This document shows positions 43,701 to 53,312 of a stretch of 64,000 nt of DNA, one piece after another; positions within the stretch are counted from its first letter, which is position 1; every line of letters starts with the position of its first letter. This DNA comes from Methylobacterium brachiatum (GTDB lineage: Bacteria > Pseudomonadota > Alphaproteobacteria > Rhizobiales > Beijerinckiaceae): contig NZ_JAJALK010000018.1 in NCBI RefSeq assembly GCF_020523825.1, forward strand, positions 27,193-91,192, in the 5' to 3' direction. Position numbers and translations under genes: made by a program. The notes beneath the pieces are model-generated. The model was not told the DNA's origin. It worked only from the letters and a program-made list of their open reading frames with translations, and made no database searches.

Positions 43701-44188
43701 GTCCAGCGCGCCGCCGGGGCAGCGGCCTGGACCGGGGCCGCGGGAAGCGCGCCCTCGGGGGCGATCGCGGCGGGCCGGCGGGGCTGGCGCACCAGCACGC
43801 CCGGGGTCGAGGCGCTGCGGTCGATCCGGCTCTCGAAGCGCGGCTCGTCGAGGGCGTCGAGGCTCGCCCGGTCGTCGAACACCTGGTCCGGCCAGACATG
43901 CTCGGGCGGCGCCGAGGCGCTGGCGCGCGGCCCTCGCTCGAAGCCCTCGCGTCCGACCATGGCGGCCGGCGCGGTCAGCCAGCTCGGCTCCGCCCGGCGG
44001 CCGGCAACGCCGTAGGCCGGACGGGCGGGCAGCCCGGCCGGGGAGCCGGACAGGCGACGGGTGAGACTCGCCCGCAAGGCCATCAGCCGGTGCGCCAGGG
44101 CGCCGAGGGACAGGCCCGAACGGTCGCCGCCGCGGACCGGGCGGGCAGGATCACGATGAGAGTACGGAGGCCGTCCCGATGCGCGCAT
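40718..44188 (-). CDS. ftsK: FtsK/SpoIIIE-type DNA translocase without N-terminal membrane segments
   Basis: This 1156-residue protein has a conventional C-terminal motor. The Walker A motif is VAGTTGSGKSVAINTM near residue 775, Walker B is YIVIVVDEMADLMM, and ATQRPSVDVITGTIKANFPT follows. A winged-helix gamma domain (STSYIQRRLQIGYNRAASIM) recognises KOPS-type DNA. The first 560 residues are Ala/Pro/Glu/Arg-rich with a coiled-coil block (about residues 170-230), and no hydrophobic helix could be found. Classical FtsK has four N-terminal membrane helices that anchor it at the septum. The frame upstream of ATG 44188 also encodes none. A second FtsK with the membrane domain may exist elsewhere. 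It heads the ftsK-lolA-xthA series. Confidence 0.9.
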   Translation of the reverse strand: MRASGRPPYSHRDPARPVRGGDRSGLSLGALAHRLMALRASLTRRLSGSPAGLPARPAYGVAGRRAEPSWLTAPAAMVGREGFERGPRASASAPPEHVWPDQVFDDRASLDALDEPRFESRIDRSASTPGVLVRQPRRPAAIAPEGALPAAPVQAAAPAARWTRTPDSVLQERRQRALEAERVALERARAEAQAAALAVETERAAREQEARERAEREQAEQARLEAIAAMPAVAMPEAVPTEVAEDGEAVPLWRQPFVAPPGVRYFRTPDRRPVRPSVELANSTAAIAPVAVAEPVMAEAPVQASAEAAARDWSDLPDWSEAQPWFDGSDWNVGDWSSVEAWAALASQPAHAGLEAALAAAPVIEAVDAVADLPSVELGTSPMQDAANPQPPRPVYVLDRLVRFDQPPRPADGQDNGQTDGQPSDLQADASAAIRDAFLPAKPALALVFGPGSAATEPPPAATPSAAAPRRAPALCAMAARAAIRAAGQPSLPAPAVPAAPEPEPALRPETAAPMGADVARSASEADRVVIPMTPRTVLLRGKLAPQPEPAPAEPEPVQDEPAFEEPVLAAAPAPEPVEAPAAQPVEAPPAPALPMVAPRAHLIPAGRHLEIASVENADYELPSLSLLALPDENGAEEVDADVLEQNALNLQQTVQDFGVRGDILAVRPGPVVTLYELEPAPGTKSSRVIGLSDDIARSMSAVSARVAVVPGRNVIGIELPNETRETVYLRELLSAPDFYESKHKLALCLGKNIGGEPIIADLARMPHLLVAGTTGSGKSVAINTMILSLLYRLKPEECRLIMVDPKMLELSVYDGIPHLLSPVVIDPKKAVIALKWAVREMEERYKKMSKIAVRNIDGYNARMKEARERGEVITRTVQTGFNRETGEAVFEQEAMDLSALPYIVIVVDEMADLMMVAGKDIEGAIQRLAQMARAAGIHLIMATQRPSVDVITGTIKANFPTRISFQVTSKIDSRTILGEMGAEQLLGQGDMLFMAGGGRTTRVHGPFCSDSEVESVVAHLKRQGRPSYLDAVTADDSPEEPVKEGKSGRGAKAEKVERSEEPDEEAPVFDIGAFAAATGGESDDLYKQAIEVVLRDQKASTSYIQRRLQIGYNRAASIMERMEIEGIVGPANHAGKRDILVAGAPHASSGMYDDE

Positions 44189-44521
44189 GGGTTCTCGAAC
44201 GATACTCGAAACAGGGATCCGCCGGTGGCCGGCGGGCTGCCCCGAGTTAGGCCAATTGTCGTTAACGGAGGCTTGTCGCGCCCCCTCGGACCGGCAACCA
44301 CGTTGGGATTTTCGGCCTGTTCCCCGGGGTGAGCGGGGGCCAATCCAACACCGTCATTGCGAGCAGAGCGAAGCGAGCCAGGGCAGCGCGCGTGTCCCGC
44401 AGGCGGCGGATCCCCGGGTTGCTTCGCTGCGCCCGCAATGACGGTGGACGGGTACGCGTCGCCGGAGCCCCGCGGCGCACCATATGATACCGGCAGCCAC
44501 CCCTCACCCGGACAGGCGCCC
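44189..44521. other. Divergent intergenic region ftsK / nadE
   Basis: These 333 bases hold a family B repeat (44351-44444) and otherwise no supported gene. Promoters for both genes must lie here but none could be assigned. Confidence 0.5.
44351..44444. repeat. Family B palindromic repeat, copy 4
   Basis: Outer ends CCGTCATTGCGAGCAGAGCG and CGCCCGCAATGACGG, with inner arms AAGCGAGCCAGGG and CCCCGGGTTGCTTCGCTGCG, form an imperfect long palindrome. Confidence 0.8.
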
Positions 44522-46597
<2,076 letters not shown>

Positions 46598-46655
46598 CCG
46601 TCACAAACTCGACCGATTGTGCCATTATGAGCACGGTCAAGGCGAATCTGCCCGG

Positions 46656-46669
46656 TACCAGATCTGGTA
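46656..46669. promoter_or_regulatory. Perfect 14-bp palindrome, lux-box-like
   Basis: TACCAGATCTGGTA is fully symmetric, and the symmetry extends outward to CC...GG with two mismatches. It ends 44 bases before the ATG at 46714, a position suited to an activator or repressor site. Size and the central AGATCT resemble LuxR-type boxes, but the resemblance is partial. Confidence 0.45.
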
Positions 46670-46713
46670 TTGGACAGGTTCGACGGTCGGGGCGGCCAAG
46701 CGGAGGGACTCCG

Positions 46714-46944
46714 ATGCGAAGCTACAACCTGTTCCAGCTCAAGGCCGTCGAAGGCCTCTGCTGCGCGGTGCCGGAGGCCAGCACCGTCCCGCCCTTCATC
46801 GGCGCCGGCCGCTGGACCTTCGGAGGCAAGCTCGACGGCGACAGCCGGCAGCCCCTGGATTTCGACGACCGGGCCGCCGACACCGCGGTGCGCTTCAACG
46901 GCTTCTACCTGTTCCAGACGATGGACCGGCGTTTCATCGCCTGA
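46714..46944 (+). CDS. Small conserved-looking protein of unknown function
   Basis: The 76-residue product starts MRSYNLFQLKAVEGLCCAVP and ends FNGFYLFQTMDRRFIA. It contains aromatic and charged residues typical of a folded small protein and has no signal peptide or membrane segment. A CGGAGGGA ribosome binding site lies just upstream of ATG 46714. A perfect palindrome sits in its promoter region. No family was recognised. The PilZ gene follows 71 bases later on the same strand. Confidence 0.65.
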   Translation: MRSYNLFQLKAVEGLCCAVPEASTVPPFIGAGRWTFGGKLDGDSRQPLDFDDRAADTAVRFNGFYLFQTMDRRFIA

Positions 46945-47015
46945 TCCTTGTGAATAGGGACGATCACCGTATTGGCGCCAGGAATTCTTAAGAGCTGGCG
47001 GGCAAACTGATCCGC

Positions 47016-47399
47016 ATGACGGATCATCGCAAAGAGACGCGCCAGAGGGTGTTCCTCAAGGGCCGCATCGTCTTCAACAACGGCTCGTCGAGCTTCGACT
47101 GCCTGGTGCGCGACCTCTCGGCCTCGGGCGCCCGCCTGGTCCTGAGCGACGCCACGACCCTGCCGCAGGTGTTCGACCTCTACATTCCGCAGAAGGACCG
47201 GACCTACCGGTCGACCCTGTGCTGGCGCCGGGAGGACGGCATCGGCGTCACCTTCACGGACTCCGCCGGCGCCGCCCCGGCGAGACCCGATCCGGCCGCG
47301 ACCGAAGCCGCCCTACGGCAGCGCATCGCCGAGTTGGAGGCCGAGAACGCCGCCTTGCGCCGGCTCCTGGGCGGCATGGCCCAGCCGAGCGCGGCCTGA
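47016..47399 (+). CDS. PilZ-domain protein (putative c-di-GMP receptor)
   Basis: The 127-residue protein has a PilZ domain at residues 4-85. The RxxxR element is in HRKETRQRVF and the D-x-S-x-x-G element in VRDLSASGARLVL. Together these two motifs bind cyclic di-GMP. A short coiled coil follows (ALRQRIAELEAENAALRRLL), suggesting dimerisation. PilZ proteins link c-di-GMP levels to motility, exopolysaccharide or other outputs; no specific target is evident next to it. Both binding motifs are intact. Confidence 0.88.
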   Translation: MTDHRKETRQRVFLKGRIVFNNGSSSFDCLVRDLSASGARLVLSDATTLPQVFDLYIPQKDRTYRSTLCWRREDGIGVTFTDSAGAAPARPDPAATEAALRQRIAELEAENAALRRLLGGMAQPSAA

Positions 47400-47482
47400 G
47401 CGTCCCGAATCGGATTCCCGACGGCCAAGCCCTTGGGCGGGGTCTCGGGGGCGCGGAGCCCCGATGAAGCCGCGCCCCCGCG

Positions 47483-47917
47483 TTACTGCGCTTCGAGCGC
47501 CGCCCGGATCCGCGCCGCGTGGTCGGCCAGCACGGCGTTGTCGGCCATCCCGCCTTCGTGGCGCTTCAGCGGCACGCCCTCGCGCCGGGGGATGATGTGG
47601 ACGTGCAGGTGGAACACGGTCTGCCCGCCCGCGGGCTCGTTGAACTGGAACAGGGTCAGGCCCTCGGCCTGGAACGCCGTCTTCACGGCCCGGGCAACCT
47701 TCTGGACGCTCACGATCAGGGCCGCCAGGGAGGCCGGGTCGGCATCGAGCAGGCCGCGGGCGGGCGCCTTCGGGATCACCAGGGTATGGCCCTCGCCCTG
47801 GGGCATCACGTCCATGAAGGCCAGGGTGTCGGCATCCTCGTAGACGCGGTGGCACGGGATCTCGCCCCGCAGGATCTTGGCGAAGATGTTGTCGGGGTCG
47901 TACTGCGCGTCGGCCAT
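47483..47917 (-). CDS. HIT family nucleotide-binding hydrolase
   Basis: The 144-residue protein contains DNIFAKILRGEIPCHRVYED, the conserved MPQGEGHTLVIPK, and the histidine triad HLHVHII near residue 110. HIT proteins hydrolyse or transfer nucleotidyl groups, typically on adenosine-phosphoramidate-like substrates. This form (Hinc/PKCI type) is ubiquitous in alphaproteobacteria. It converges on the PilZ gene. The active-site triad is complete and length is normal. Confidence 0.93.
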   Translation of the reverse strand: MADAQYDPDNIFAKILRGEIPCHRVYEDADTLAFMDVMPQGEGHTLVIPKAPARGLLDADPASLAALIVSVQKVARAVKTAFQAEGLTLFQFNEPAGGQTVFHLHVHIIPRREGVPLKRHEGGMADNAVLADHAARIRAALEAQ

Positions 47918-48031
47918 GTTTCCTCCGAGCCTTCCGGACTGATCTCAGCTTGCACAGGGCACATGCGCGCGTCCACACGGGAACCGGCGCCGCACGGTAG
48001 CGCTTAGGTCGCGGCGGACACGGAGGCCGGG

Positions 48032-48991
48032 ATGGCGCACGAGAGCACGGGGGCGATCTATGCGGCGGCGGGGGCGAACCTCGCCATCGCGGCGGCGAAG
48101 TTCGTCGGCGGGGCGCTGACCGGCTCCACCGCGATGCTCGCCGAGGGCGTGCACTCGGTGGTGGATACCGCCAACCAGGTGCTGCTGCTCCTGGGGATGA
48201 AGCGGGCCAAGAAGCCGGCCGATGCCCGCCACCCGTTCGGCTACGGGCGCGAGATCTACTTCTACGCCTTCGTGGTCGCGCTGATGATCTTTTTGGGCGG
48301 CGGCCTGTTCGCGGTCTACGAAGGCATCGAGCGGGTCCGCCACCCCTCGCCGGACGCGGACGCCCACCTGTTCGGCTACACGCTGCCGGGGATCTGGGTG
48401 AACGTCGCGATCCTGGGTTTCGCCATCGTGGCCGAGGGCGTGTCCTGGGTCGTGGCGATGCGCCAGTTCTGGGCCGAGAAGGGCAAGAACTCGGCGATGC
48501 GGGCGATCCGCCGCAGCAAAGATCCGACCCTGTTCACGATTCTGGCCGAGGACACCGCGGCGCTGATCGGCCTGCTGATCGCCTTCGCGGGCGTCGTCCT
48601 GGCCCATTGGCTGGAGATGCCGAGCCTCGACGGCTGGGCCTCGGTGGGGATCGGCCTCGTGCTGGTCGGCATGGCGGTGTTCCTGATGATCGAGACCCAC
48701 GGCCTGCTGATCGGCGAGGCCGCCGACCCCGCCGTGGTGGCGGCGATTGCAGAGCTCGTGCGCGCCGAACCCGGCGTGCTGCATCTCAACGAGGTCCTGA
48801 CCCAGCATCTCGGGCCCTCCGACATCCTGGTGAATGTCAGCATCGACATGGCCGACGACCTGAGCGCCGGCGAGGTCGAGAGCCTCGTGACCCGCCTCGA
48901 CCGGGCGGTGAAGCAGCGCAACCCGGACGTGACCCGGGTGTTCATCGAGATTCAGACCCAGGCCGACCACGCGATGCGCGCGGCGGCGTGA
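48032..48991 (+). CDS. Cation diffusion facilitator transporter
   Basis: The 319-residue protein has six membrane helices. The CDF metal-site motif is STAMLAEGVHSVVDTANQ in helix 2, and DARHPFGYGREIYFYAFV follows. A second metal site is in ILAEDTAALIGLLIAF. A cytoplasmic C-terminal domain follows from about residue 230. CDF proteins export Zn, Fe, Mn, Co or Cd in exchange for protons. The helix 2 motif reads H-x3-D (HSVVD) and the helix 5 motif E-D (AEDTA); this fits a divalent-metal pump but does not settle the metal. Start and length are normal. Confidence 0.92.
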   Translation: MAHESTGAIYAAAGANLAIAAAKFVGGALTGSTAMLAEGVHSVVDTANQVLLLLGMKRAKKPADARHPFGYGREIYFYAFVVALMIFLGGGLFAVYEGIERVRHPSPDADAHLFGYTLPGIWVNVAILGFAIVAEGVSWVVAMRQFWAEKGKNSAMRAIRRSKDPTLFTILAEDTAALIGLLIAFAGVVLAHWLEMPSLDGWASVGIGLVLVGMAVFLMIETHGLLIGEAADPAVVAAIAELVRAEPGVLHLNEVLTQHLGPSDILVNVSIDMADDLSAGEVESLVTRLDRAVKQRNPDVTRVFIEIQTQADHAMRAAA

Positions 48992-49063
48992 GGAGGAATC
49001 GTGTTCGGTAGGACGGGCCTGCTGCGGCGTGGACAAGGCACGTCCATGCACCCATACATGTCG

Positions 49064-49078
49064 TGTCTATACGGGACA
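49064..49078. promoter_or_regulatory. Inverted repeat at the vapBC promoter
   Basis: TGTC-N7-GACA lies 5 bases before the antitoxin ATG, in the position expected for a VapBC autorepression operator. Confidence 0.4.
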
Positions 49079-49083
49079 GTGGC

Positions 49084-49326
49084 ATGCTGAGCATCCGCGA
49101 CGAGGAAGTGCGCACCCTGGCGGAAACCGTGATGCGGCAGAGCGGTGCTCCCAATCTCACGGCGGCAATTAAGCTCGCGCTGCAGCATGAGATTCGGCGC
49201 GCCGATGAAGCGGTTCCTTTAGCCCAGCGCGTGGCCGCTATCCGGGCAAAAGCCTTGGCGAAGGCGACCGGAACGCCGCAGCCTCCCTTGAGCGAAGCCG
49301 AACGTGACGCCCTCTGGGGCGCGTGA
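49084..49326 (+). CDS. vapB: Type II antitoxin, VapB-like (Rv0623 group)
   Basis: The 80-residue protein starts MLSIRDEEVRTLAETVMRQS and contains GAPNLTAAIKLALQHEI, a ribbon-helix-helix-like segment seen in VapB antitoxins of the Rv0623 type. The C-terminal half (PLSEAERDALWGA) is the probable toxin-binding part. It overlaps the following PIN-domain toxin gene by one base, the usual arrangement for a toxin-antitoxin pair. Base composition is lower in GC than the neighbours, suggesting acquisition by transfer. An upstream GTG at 49063 is possible but is a weaker start. Confidence 0.85.
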   Translation: MLSIRDEEVRTLAETVMRQSGAPNLTAAIKLALQHEIRRADEAVPLAQRVAAIRAKALAKATGTPQPPLSEAERDALWGA

Positions 49327-49733
49327 TGTTTATCGACACGTCCGCCGTCGTCGCGATCCTGGCCGACGAACCCGAGGCGGCTGCCTTTCTCACCAGGATA
49401 GAGGCCGCTGAGCGTCGAGAGACCGGCGCGCATGTTCGGCTGGAGGCGACGATCAATCTCGCGCGCATCCTCGGCCTTGCGGTGCCGGATGCCCAGGAAA
49501 TGTACGATGCATTTCTCGCGGCGGCCGGGATCATCGTGGTCCCGATCAGTGATGTGATTGCACGCCGGTCGGTCGATGCCTTCGCGATTTACGGCAAAGG
49601 ACGGGGCCAACCAGCCCAGCTCAACTTTGCCGATTGCTTATCCTACGCCTGCGCTGCCAGCAGTTCCGTACCGATCCTTTTCAAGGTGCGGGATTTCTCC
49701 CGGACGGACCTCGTGTCGGCGCTCAGTCTCTGA
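49326..49733 (+). CDS. vapC: PIN-domain toxin VapC
   Basis: The 135-residue PIN-domain RNase has the expected acidic residues: Asp4 (FIDTSAVVAIL), Glu40 (VRLEATINLAR) and Asp103 (NFADCLSYACA). VapC toxins cleave tRNA or rRNA and are blocked by VapB. ATG 49326 overlaps the antitoxin TGA (TGATG); the GTG three bases earlier is an alternative. Composition is somewhat AT-richer than nearby core genes. All catalytic residues are intact, so the pair is probably functional. Confidence 0.9.
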   Translation: MFIDTSAVVAILADEPEAAAFLTRIEAAERRETGAHVRLEATINLARILGLAVPDAQEMYDAFLAAAGIIVVPISDVIARRSVDAFAIYGKGRGQPAQLNFADCLSYACAASSSVPILFKVRDFSRTDLVSALSL

Positions 49734-49755
49734 AGCACGCCGCCCGGCGGAACGA

Positions 49756-50622
49756 TCACCTCCCGAACCCCACCTGCGCCAAGCTCAAGGCCCAGACCCG
49801 CTCTTGCACGGATTCGTCCCGGCTCTCGGCCGAGGATTGCTTCGGCCGGGAATGCGAGAAATAGCGGCCGGTGACGCCGTCGAGCTCCGGGGCGGTCGCC
49901 ACGTGGAGCGAGGTCGCGGCACCCTTGTCGGGCCGGATCAGGAACGGGCGCATCAGCGACCAGACGGCGCCGAACGCACCGCCGGTGTTCTTGGCAAAGC
50001 CGGTCTTGACCACCCCGGGATGCAGGGCGTTGACCGTGATGCCGTCGGCCTTCACCCGCCGGGCGAGCGCGTAGGTGAACAGCACGTTGCCGAGCTTGGC
50101 CTGGGCATAGGCCCGCATGGCGCCGTAGCGGCGGGCGCCCTCGATGTCGGAAAAGTCGATATGGCCGCGATAATGCGCCGCCGAGGCGACGTTGACGATC
50201 CGCGGCTTGGCCCCGGCCGCCGCCGAGGCCTTGAGGGTGTCGAGGAGCTCAAGCGTCAGCAGCACGTAGCCGAGATGGTCCAGCGCCCAGGTGCGCTCGA
50301 TGCCGTCGACCGTGAGTTCCCGCCGGTCGAAGATCGCCCCGGCATTGTTCACCAGGACGTCGAGGCGGGGATAGGTGGCGCGCAGAGACGCGGCGAGCCG
50401 GCGGATCTCGGCCTGGGCCGACAGGTCGGCGACGTGCGGGTCCACCACGGCGCCCGGGACGGCTTCGCGGATCCGCTCCGCTGAGGTCTGCGTCTTCTCC
50501 GGATCGCGGCCGACGATGGCGACCCGCGCGCCTCTGCGCGCGAGTCCTAGGGCCGTCTCGTAGCCGATGCCGTTGGTCGCCCCGGTGACGAGGCAGACCC
50601 TGTTCCGCATCGAATCCGCCAT
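49756..50622 (-). CDS. Short-chain dehydrogenase, retinol-dehydrogenase-like
   Basis: The 288-residue SDR has the cofactor motif LVTGATNGIGYETALGLARR, NNAG in VLVNNAGAIFDRRE, the catalytic Ser in NVASAAHYRG and Y-x3-K in YAQAKLGN. The family is broad (light-dependent protochlorophyllide-reductase-like and retinol-dehydrogenase-like proteins), so the substrate is unknown. ATG 50622 was chosen over an Arg-rich longer frame. It begins 5 bases after the DUF1328 gene and is probably co-transcribed with it. Confidence 0.9.
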   Translation of the reverse strand: MADSMRNRVCLVTGATNGIGYETALGLARRGARVAIVGRDPEKTQTSAERIREAVPGAVVDPHVADLSAQAEIRRLAASLRATYPRLDVLVNNAGAIFDRRELTVDGIERTWALDHLGYVLLTLELLDTLKASAAAGAKPRIVNVASAAHYRGHIDFSDIEGARRYGAMRAYAQAKLGNVLFTYALARRVKADGITVNALHPGVVKTGFAKNTGGAFGAVWSLMRPFLIRPDKGAATSLHVATAPELDGVTGRYFSHSRPKQSSAESRDESVQERVWALSLAQVGFGR

Positions 50623-50627
50623 GCGGC

Positions 50628-50807
50628 TCAGAAGACCGCCTGACCGACCGCGAAGGCGATGACCACGATCACGATGGCGACCAGCAGGAACAGGCCGAAC
50701 AGGATGCGGGCCAGCGAGCCCGCGCCCGAGGCGATGCCGGTGAAGCCGAGGCCGCCCGCGATCAGCGAGATCACGAAGCAGATGAGGGCCCATTTCAGCA
50801 AGGTCAT
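50628..50807 (-). CDS. DUF1328 small membrane protein
   Basis: The 59-residue product consists of two membrane helices: LLKWALICFVISLIAGGLGF and ARILFGLFLLVAIVIVVIA. This is the pattern of the DUF1328/YtjA family, found across Proteobacteria and often linked to general stress. The ATG at 50807 gives the family's normal length of 50-60 residues. An EcfG-like promoter sequence lies 52-76 bases upstream. The downstream SDR gene follows after 5 bases. Confidence 0.85.
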   Translation of the reverse strand: MTLLKWALICFVISLIAGGLGFTGIASGAGSLARILFGLFLLVAIVIVVIAFAVGQAVF

Positions 50808-51161
50808 CGCGTCACTCCGGAAGCGCCCGCGGCACGGGCGAACAACAATCGCATGCTCAACCGGCTGCAAGCGAGACCGTTCCGCGGCCGCGCGGTTCCA
50901 ACAGCCTTTTATTCTTAACGGCGGCGTTCCGCCGAGCGATTGAGTGGCCTGCGCGCCGAAGACCTGCGCCGCGGCTGCCCATCAGAATCTCGACTTGCAG
51001 GTGAGATGCCCAGTCGATGAACCTGCGCAGCCCGACGCGCACGTGGCGCCACGACTACAGATGAAGATCATTGTTCCGCACGCGAAGCGTTCGACGGTAG
51101 CGAATTAACCGTTCGGAATATGTTTCGGACACATCGTCCCGGCGATTAGGCAGGGGTACTG
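50808..51161. other. Divergent intergenic region DUF1328 / chemoreceptor
   Basis: These 354 bases contain the EcfG-like promoter for DUF1328 and isolated TTAAC half-sites without a partner at CtrA spacing. No gene was recognised. Confidence 0.45.
50859..50883 (-). promoter_or_regulatory. EcfG-like promoter for DUF1328
   Basis: On the minus strand GGAAC (50879-50883) is followed after 16 bases by GGTT (50859-50862), one base different from the CGTT consensus. Predicted initiation near 50852 would leave a leader of about 45 bases. Confidence 0.4.
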
Positions 51162-53261
51162 GTGGTGCGTGCGCTTTCGATCCGAACTGTAGTTATTTCT
51201 CTCGTCGCGATGCTTGGTCTCCTCGCGATCGGCCTGGCGGGAATACAAATCCTCAAAAGCAAGTCGCGAATGGATACAGCTGATCAGGTGACCGCCTTCA
51301 TGGTCATTGATCGCAACTTGTTCGCGAGCCTTACCCAAGTGCGGATCGAGCGCGGTTACGGGCTGACCGCCCTGGTCAAGGAGCCCGACACCAACCGGGC
51401 GCATCGCCAGCTCTCGCTCGATGCCCGCGCCCCGTTCAACGCGGCGGCCGACATCGCGCTCGGACAGCTGAGCAGCGTGGCGGACCCGGCCCTGCAAACG
51501 AAGCGCACCGAGCTCGATGCCCTCGTGGGCGAGTGGCGGCAGCTGCGCCGGGCCCTGGATGCGGCCTTCGACCAGCCGGCGGCGAGCCGCGACCCGGCCC
51601 TGCGCAAGCGCATGGACGAGCTCGGCAACCGCCTGCTCGCCGCGCTCGAGGCCGCCTCCGACGCGACCGAGCGCGCGATCCAGGCCCTCGATCCGGCCTA
51701 TGGCAGCCTCATCGACGCAAGGGCGACGACGTGGCTCGCGCGCACCACCGACGGACGCGCCGCCCTGGTCGTGAGCCAGATCCTGGCCGCCGACCGCGCC
51801 GCCAGCCCGGCCGATTGGGGGCAGCTCAACAGCGCCGACGCCCAGAACCGGACGGCCTGGCAGCTCGTCGGGCGGATGATCCGGGTCAACGGCTTCGACG
51901 CCTCGGTGAAGGAGGCCTACGACCGGGCGGACCAGCTCTACTATGCCGGGCCCGTGGGCGAGATGCGCAAGGCCGCCCTCGCGGCGGTCTCCGAGGGGCG
52001 CCCGATGCCCTTCCCGGTCAGCACCTGGGATGAAGGCGTCGTCGCCGGCCAGAAGGCGATCGTCGACGTCGCCATGGCCGTGATCGACTCTGCGGTGGCC
52101 CGTGCGACCTCCGCGTCGGCCGCCGCGAACCGCGACTTCGTCTCGGCCCTCGCGGTCATCGTCTTCGCGGGCGGCCTGGCGGCGGCCGCGATCCTGATCA
52201 TGCAGGTTCGCGTCGTTCGCGGCCTCCTGGGTCTCGCGGGCGCGATGCGGCGCCTCGCCGAGGGGGATCTCGCCGTGTCCGTGCCGGGCACCGCGCGCCG
52301 GGACGAGCTCGGCGCGATGGCCGGCGCCGTGCAGGTGTTCAAGGACAACCTGGTCCGCACCAGGATCCTGGAGGAGGAGACGGCCCTGGCCCGGGCTTCC
52401 GCGGAGGAGCAGCGGCGCACGGCCATGCGCCAGATGGCCGACGCCTTCGAGCAGGCGGTCGGCGGGATCGTCGGCATGGTCTCGTCCTCGGCCACCGAGC
52501 TGCAGGCGACCGCCCAGACCATGACCGCCACCGCGACCGAGACGGCCAGCCAATCGACGACGGTGGCCGCGGCCGCCGAGGAGGCGGCCAGCAACGTCAA
52601 CACGGTCGCGGCCGCCGCCGAGGAGCTGGGCTCCTCCGTCCAGGAGATCGGCCGTCAGGTCGACGGCTCGTCGCATCTCGCCCGCGCCGCCGTCAGCGAC
52701 GCGGACCAGACCGCCGCGATGGTGCAGGAGCTGAGCAGCACGGTCGCCCGGATCGGCGACGTGGTGGCGATGATCCAGAGCATCGCCTCGCAGACCAACC
52801 TGCTGGCCCTCAACGCCACCATCGAGGCGGCCCGGGCCGGCGAGGCGGGCCGGGGCTTCGCGGTCGTGGCGAGCGAGGTCAAGGCGCTCGCCGACCAGAC
52901 CGCGAAGGCGACCGAGGAGATCGGCCGGCAGATCGGGCAGGTCCAGGCGGCGACCGGCCAGGCGGTCTCGGCGATCGGCGGCATCAGCGGCCGCATCCGC
53001 GAGATCAGCACCGTGGCGGCCTCGATCGCCGCGGCGGTGGAGCAGCAGGGGGCGGCGACGCAGGAGATCGTGCGCAATGTCGGGCAGGCCGCGATGGGCA
53101 CCGGCGAGGTGACCAGCAACATCGCGGGCGTCGCCGGCGCCGCCGAGGAGACCGGCGCGGCGGCCGCCCAGGTGCTGACCTCGGCCTCCGAGCTGTCGCG
53201 CCAGTCGGAGCACCTCACGGCGGAGGTCCGGCACTTCCTGGCGACCGTGCGGGCCGCGTAG
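51162..53261 (+). CDS. Methyl-accepting chemotaxis protein
   Basis: The 699-residue chemoreceptor has an N-terminal membrane helix (TVVISLVAMLGLLAIGLAGI) and a large periplasmic region of about 280 residues. A second helix follows (FVSALAVIVFAGGLAAAAIL), then a HAMP domain (VVRGLLGLAGAMRRLAEGDL). A C-terminal signalling hairpin has the tip MIQSIASQTNLLALNATIEA. Poly-Ala/Glu methylation helices flank it. The periplasmic part resembles nitrate/nitrite-sensing-type helical domains but was not assigned. It starts at GTG 51162, or the adjacent GTG 51165. No other chemotaxis gene is nearby. Confidence 0.92.
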   Translation: MVRALSIRTVVISLVAMLGLLAIGLAGIQILKSKSRMDTADQVTAFMVIDRNLFASLTQVRIERGYGLTALVKEPDTNRAHRQLSLDARAPFNAAADIALGQLSSVADPALQTKRTELDALVGEWRQLRRALDAAFDQPAASRDPALRKRMDELGNRLLAALEAASDATERAIQALDPAYGSLIDARATTWLARTTDGRAALVVSQILAADRAASPADWGQLNSADAQNRTAWQLVGRMIRVNGFDASVKEAYDRADQLYYAGPVGEMRKAALAAVSEGRPMPFPVSTWDEGVVAGQKAIVDVAMAVIDSAVARATSASAAANRDFVSALAVIVFAGGLAAAAILIMQVRVVRGLLGLAGAMRRLAEGDLAVSVPGTARRDELGAMAGAVQVFKDNLVRTRILEEETALARASAEEQRRTAMRQMADAFEQAVGGIVGMVSSSATELQATAQTMTATATETASQSTTVAAAAEEAASNVNTVAAAAEELGSSVQEIGRQVDGSSHLARAAVSDADQTAAMVQELSSTVARIGDVVAMIQSIASQTNLLALNATIEAARAGEAGRGFAVVASEVKALADQTAKATEEIGRQIGQVQAATGQAVSAIGGISGRIREISTVAASIAAAVEQQGAATQEIVRNVGQAAMGTGEVTSNIAGVAGAAEETGAAAAQVLTSASELSRQSEHLTAEVRHFLATVRAA

Positions 53262-53274
53262 ACCCGCACGAACC

Positions 53275-53298
53275 GGGCTCCGCCGCAGGGCGGGGCCC
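53275..53298. terminator. Stem-loop between convergent chemoreceptor and ClC genes
   Basis: GGGCTCCGCC and GGCGGGGCCC form a 10-bp stem with one wobble pair over a GCAG loop, with GCGTTT beyond. It probably acts as a bidirectional terminator. Confidence 0.5.
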
Positions 53299-53312
53299 GC
53301 GTTTCGCAAGGC

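Noticed and set aside
40748..44332. A 1194-codon frame antisense to ftsK
   Set aside because: The Walker motifs of FtsK on the opposite strand are unambiguous, and the antisense product is low complexity.
50880..51130. TTAAC half-sites as CtrA boxes upstream of the chemoreceptor gene
   Set aside because: No second TTAA at the required 7-base spacing was found.
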